The translations under genes and the position numbers were made by a program. 64,000 bases of DNA from Saccharopolyspora kobensis (GTDB lineage Bacteria > Actinomycetota > Actinomycetes > Mycobacteriales > Pseudonocardiaceae): positions 372,001-436,000 of the forward strand of contig NZ_FNVB01000002.1 in assembly GCF_900108315.1 (NCBI RefSeq). The letters run 5' to 3'. The notes under the pieces are model-generated. The model was not told the origin of the DNA, searched no databases, and saw only the letters and a list, made by a program, of their open reading frames with translations. Positions 60,937-64,000 of the stretch are shown piece after piece (the first letter of the stretch is position 1; the number at the start of each line of letters is the position of its first letter).

Positions 60937-62628
60937 TCACCCCTTCAGCTCGGGGAAGTCCTCCTCGCGGAACTCCCCGGACCGCCCGTCGGTGCCGGCC
61001 AGCTCGTCCTCCCGGTGGCGCAGCTCCACCCGGCGGATCTTGCCCGAGATCGTCTTGGGCAGCTCGTAGAACTCCAGCCGCCGCACCCGCTTGTAGGGCG
61101 CCAGCTGCTCGCGGGCGAACTTCAGGATGGACAGCGCGGTCTCCCGGCTCGGCTCGTGCTGCCCGGCGAGCACCACGTAGGCCTTCGGCACCGCCAGCCG
61201 GATGGCGTCCGGCGCGGGCACCACCGCGGCCTCCGCGACCGCCTCGTGCTCCAGCAGCACGCTCTCCAGCTCGAACGGCGAGATCCGGTAGTCGGAGGCC
61301 TTGAACACGTCATCGGTGCGGCCCACGTAGGTGATGTAGCCGTCGGCGTCGCGGGAGCCGACGTCACCGGTGTGGTAGTGACCGCCGCGCATCACCTCGG
61401 CGGTGCGCTCGGTGTCATCGGCGTAACCGGTCATCAGGCCCACCGGCCGCGGCTGCAGCGCCAGGCAGATCTCGCCCTCCTCGGCCGGCTCACCGGTGAC
61501 CGGGTCGAGCAGCTCGACGTCGAACCCGGGCAGCGGCCGTCCCATCGAGCCCGGCCGCACCTCCTGCCCGGGCGTGTTGGCCACCTGCACGCTGGTCTCG
61601 GTCTGCCCGAAGCCGTCGCGGATGGTCACCCGCCAGGCGCGGCGCACCTGCTCGATGATCTCCGGGTTCAGCGGCTCGCCCGCACCGACCACTTTGGACG
61701 GCGGGGTGTCCAGAGTGGTCAGGTCGGCCTGGATCAGCATCCGCCACACCGTCGGCGGGGCGCAGAAGCTGGTGATCCCGCACCGCTGCATCTGCGCCAG
61801 CAGCGCGGCTGCGTCGAAGCGCTCGTAGTTGTAGATGAACACCGTCGCTTCGGCGTTCCACGGCGCGAAGACGTTGCTCCAGGCGTGCTTCGCCCAGCCC
61901 GGCGAGGAGATGTTGAGGTGCACGTCGCCCGGTTCCAGGCCGATCCAGTACATCGTGGACAGGTGCCCGACCGGGTAGGAGGTGTGGGTGTGGGCCACCA
62001 GCTTGGGCAGCGCGGTGGTGCCGGAGGTGAAGTACAGCAGCATCGGGTCGTCGGCCCGGGTGGGCCCGTCCGGCGCGAACTCCTCGGCGGCCTCGGCGCT
62101 GTCCGCATAGGACGTCCACCCCGGAACCGCGCCGCCGACCGCGATCCGGGTGTAGTCGCCCGGCACGTCGGCGAACTTCGGCGCATCGGCCGCGGTGGTG
62201 ACCACGTGCTTGGCGCGGCCGCGGTCGATGCGGTCGCGCAGGTCGGCCGGTCCCAGCAGCGGAGTGGCCGGGATGATCACCGCGCCGAGCTTCATCGCGG
62301 CCAGGATCGTCTCCCACAGCTCCACCTGGTTGCCCAGCATGAGCACCAGCCGGTCGCCGCGGGCCACGCCGAGCCCGCGCAGCCAGTTCGCCACCTGGTT
62401 CGACCGCCGGGTCATGGCCCGGAACGACACCTTGCGCTCCGATCCGTCGGCCTCGACGATCCACAGCGCGGTGCCGTCGCGCCGCGTGCCGATGGTGTCG
62501 AACCAGTCCAGCGCCCAGTTGAACTCCGCGGGGCGCGGCCACTGGAACTCCCGCCGCGCGGTGTCGTAGTCCGTCCGGTGCCGCAGCAGGAAATCCCTCG
62601 CGGTCAGGAACATCTCGGTAGCGGTCAC
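60937..62628 (-). CDS. AMP-forming acyl-CoA synthetase (medium-chain/benzoate type)
   Basis: A 563-residue ANL-superfamily ligase: P-loop YFTSGTTALPKLVAHTH, the GYADDTERT and YHTGDVGSRDADGYITYVGRTDDVFKASDYRISPFELES hinge, and the C-terminal PKTISGKIRRVELR with the catalytic lysine. Overall sequence (MFLTARDFLLRHRTDYDTARREFQWPRPAEFNWALDWFD) resembles medium-chain ACSM-type synthetases, which activate fatty or aromatic acids to CoA thioesters. The GTG at 62628 is preferred because AGGAGG lies eight bases upstream. It diverges from a secreted glycosidase. Confidence 0.92.
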   Translation of the reverse strand: MTATEMFLTARDFLLRHRTDYDTARREFQWPRPAEFNWALDWFDTIGTRRDGTALWIVEADGSERKVSFRAMTRRSNQVANWLRGLGVARGDRLVLMLGNQVELWETILAAMKLGAVIIPATPLLGPADLRDRIDRGRAKHVVTTAADAPKFADVPGDYTRIAVGGAVPGWTSYADSAEAAEEFAPDGPTRADDPMLLYFTSGTTALPKLVAHTHTSYPVGHLSTMYWIGLEPGDVHLNISSPGWAKHAWSNVFAPWNAEATVFIYNYERFDAAALLAQMQRCGITSFCAPPTVWRMLIQADLTTLDTPPSKVVGAGEPLNPEIIEQVRRAWRVTIRDGFGQTETSVQVANTPGQEVRPGSMGRPLPGFDVELLDPVTGEPAEEGEICLALQPRPVGLMTGYADDTERTAEVMRGGHYHTGDVGSRDADGYITYVGRTDDVFKASDYRISPFELESVLLEHEAVAEAAVVPAPDAIRLAVPKAYVVLAGQHEPSRETALSILKFAREQLAPYKRVRRLEFYELPKTISGKIRRVELRHREDELAGTDGRSGEFREEDFPELKG

Positions 62629-62973
62629 GTCCACACCCTCCTGGACTCGGCAGCATCGCCGGAAAGCTGAAGCGGGCCAACAACGTAACCCCGCTGCGCC
62701 CGGCGGATCCACGTCGCTGCTCCGATTTGCGGGCCCCCTTTCGGCCGCGTTGACTGTCCGTGCGTTCATGGTCATTGTTGTCGATTGATGGTGTTCCGTG
62801 TTCGATCAAGATCGGCAGTTCGCCCCCGGCGGTGAGGAGAGGTTCCGGCATGGGCTCGAGCGGCGATCCGGGCAGCGGTCCCCGCCCCACCGCGCCGCCG
62901 GAGCGCGCACCGGTCGACCGCGCGGGCGCGACTCGGGTCCCCCACCCGGGGTCCCCTGAATCTGGAGGCGACC
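62629..62973. other. non-coding space between divergent acyl-CoA synthetase and GH2 genes
   Basis: No gene is supported. On the plus strand TTGACT (62750-62755), 17 bases, then CATTGT (62773-62778) form a plausible sigma-70-like promoter pointing toward the GH2 gene. TTCGATCAAGATCGG around 62802-62816 is a short imperfect inverted repeat. Evidence is visual only. Confidence 0.4.
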
Positions 62974-64000
62974 TTGTTGCTGCGCGCCCTGCTGCTCACC
63001 GCGCTGTTCGCGGCTTCTTCCGGGCTTCCCGTGGCCGCCGCTGAACCCTGGCGGCCGAAGCCGCCACCGCTGACCACGCCGTGGACCGAGGAGGTCGGCC
63101 CGGACAACGCGCTGCCCGAGTACCCGCGCCCGCAGCTGACCCGGGAGCGCTGGCTCAACCTCAACGGCCTGTGGGCCTACGGCGGCGGCAGCACACCGCC
63201 GGAGCAGACCGGCGAGCAGATCCTGGTGCCCTACCCGCCGGAATCGGGGCTCTCGGGCGTCCAGCGCCACGACGACCACATGCTGTACCGGCGCACGTTC
63301 CAGCTGCCGCCCGACTGGTCCGGGCAGCGCGTGCTGCTGCACTTCGGCGCGGTGGACCAGAAGGCAGAGGTGTCGGTCAACGGCCGCCCGGTGGCCGTGC
63401 ACGAGGGCGGCTACACCTCGTTCAGCGCGGACATCACCGACGCGCTCGTCCCCGGTGACGAGCAGGAGGTCGAGGTGGCCGTGTCGGACCGCAACGACGC
63501 CGACCCGTACCCGGTGGGCAAGCAGCGCAACCAACCCGGCGGGATCCTCTACACCGGCGCCTCGGGCATCTGGCAGACGGTGTGGCTGGAGCCGGTGCCG
63601 AAGGAGCACGTGGCCAAGCTCGACATCACGCCGGACCTGACCGGCTTCGACCTCACCGCGCACACCTCGGCCCGCGGCGGGCACCAGGTGGAGGCCGTCG
63701 TCGTCGACCGCGACGGCCGGGAGGTCTCCCGCGCCACCGGCCAGGCGGGCACCCCGCTGCGGCTGCCGGTGGCCGAGCCGCACCTGTGGACGCCCGACGA
63801 CCCGTACCTCTACGACATCAGGGTGCGGCTGGCCTCCGGCGACGAGGTGGGCAGCTACGCCGGGCTGCGCACCGTCGAGCTGCGGCCCGACGAGCAGGGC
63901 AGGCCGCGGTTGGCGCTCAACGGCGAGATCCTGTTCCAGCACGGACCGCTGGACCAGGGCTACTGGCCGGACGGCATCTACACCGCGCCGACCGACGAGG
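62974..64000 (+). CDS. secreted glycoside hydrolase family 2 protein (3' end outside window)
   Basis: At least 342 residues, still open at the window edge. A signal peptide (LLLRALLLTALFAASSGLPVAAAEP) is followed by the GH2 sugar-binding jelly roll (YPRPQLTRERWLNLNGLWAYG, MLYRRTFQLPPDWSGQRVLLHFGAVDQKAEVSVNGRPVAVHEGGYTSFSADITDAL, QPGGILYTGASGIWQTVWLEPVP) and the start of the Ig-like domain (VAEPHLWTPDDPYLYDIRVRL). The TIM barrel with the catalytic acids lies beyond the window. Members are beta-galactosidases, mannosidases or glucuronidases. The TTG at 62974 with GGAGG six bases upstream is used. Confidence 0.9.
   Translation, partial: MLLRALLLTALFAASSGLPVAAAEPWRPKPPPLTTPWTEEVGPDNALPEYPRPQLTRERWLNLNGLWAYGGGSTPPEQTGEQILVPYPPESGLSGVQRHDDHMLYRRTFQLPPDWSGQRVLLHFGAVDQKAEVSVNGRPVAVHEGGYTSFSADITDALVPGDEQEVEVAVSDRNDADPYPVGKQRNQPGGILYTGASGIWQTVWLEPVPKEHVAKLDITPDLTGFDLTAHTSARGGHQVEAVVVDRDGREVSRATGQAGTPLRLPVAEPHLWTPDDPYLYDIRVRLASGDEVGSYAGLRTVELRPDEQGRPRLALNGEILFQHGPLDQGYWPDGIYTAPTDE

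Overview
The window is about 70% G+C with dense coding, frequent GTG/TTG starts and many 1-8 nt stop/start overlaps. It carries rbpA and a whiA-yvcK-rapZ-uvrC block, which marks it as chromosomal DNA of a filamentous actinomycete. A fused glycine/sarcosine/dimethylglycine methyltransferase beside metK, together with the overall gene order, points to Pseudonocardiaceae, most likely a Saccharopolyspora- or Actinopolyspora-like organism. This assignment is inference from gene content. No rRNA, tRNA, CRISPR array, prophage or intact insertion sequence was seen.

Layout. 1-3.4 kb: end of a dicarboxylate-type permease, an MHS-family transporter and an alpha/beta hydrolase in one orientation. 3.4-6 kb: KtrAB-type potassium uptake and an RraA-like protein. 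6.1-8.3 kb: an ECF42-type sigma factor with two YCII/DGPF proteins. 8.4-9.7 kb: a hydrolase and a MarR regulator that diverge from a 31-bp palindrome. 9.8-19.1 kb: a conserved leftward core block of rbpA, secG, tpiA-pgk-gap and whiA-yvcK-rapZ-uvrC. 19.2-28.5 kb: MBL hydrolase, GH172-type protein, an orphan dihydroorotate-dehydrogenase-like enzyme facing a DeoR-MFS pair, a nucleotidyltransferase, ilvE facing a MocR regulator, and FKBP. 28.7-33.4 kb: PH-domain protein, ribH-ribBA-ribE-ribD and rpe. 33.5-37.7 kb: two APC permeases, OsmC and a cytosine-deaminase-like enzyme. 38-40.9 kb: rsmB-fmt-def. 41.2-49 kb: accessory genes (SLATT-like membrane protein, secreted gamma-glutamyltransferase, DUF4015 glycosidase facing a lipoprotein deacetylase, acetyltransferases, a methyltransferase-GNAT fusion). 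49.1-51.2 kb: a DUF1801 remnant and a helicase-degenerate priA. 51.5-56.4 kb: lysA, LacI regulator, SDR, MOSC protein and TrmL. 56.4-60.2 kb: membrane protein, metK and the betaine-synthesis methyltransferase. 60.9-64 kb: acyl-CoA synthetase facing a secreted GH2 enzyme cut by the window edge.

The least-explained material is non-coding. Four families of short dispersed repeats recur between genes. (i) A module of about 120 bp occurs three times; two copies end exactly at the ribosome-binding site and GTG start of unrelated genes (lysA, a LacI regulator), and the third has become the N-terminal coding sequence of the RraA-like gene. (ii) AT-rich palindromes share the TTCAATTGAA core, including a perfect 46-bp one. 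(iii) Hairpins share a GTGAGTG outer stem. (iv) An element of 90-150 bp has a GCGAGGAC core. Other points of interest are the gsdmt-metK pair (methylation enzyme plus its cofactor supply), a 22-residue leader ORF with a near-perfect Shine-Dalgarno sequence ahead of the methyltransferase-GNAT fusion, and a riboflavin operon with no recognisable FMN riboswitch.
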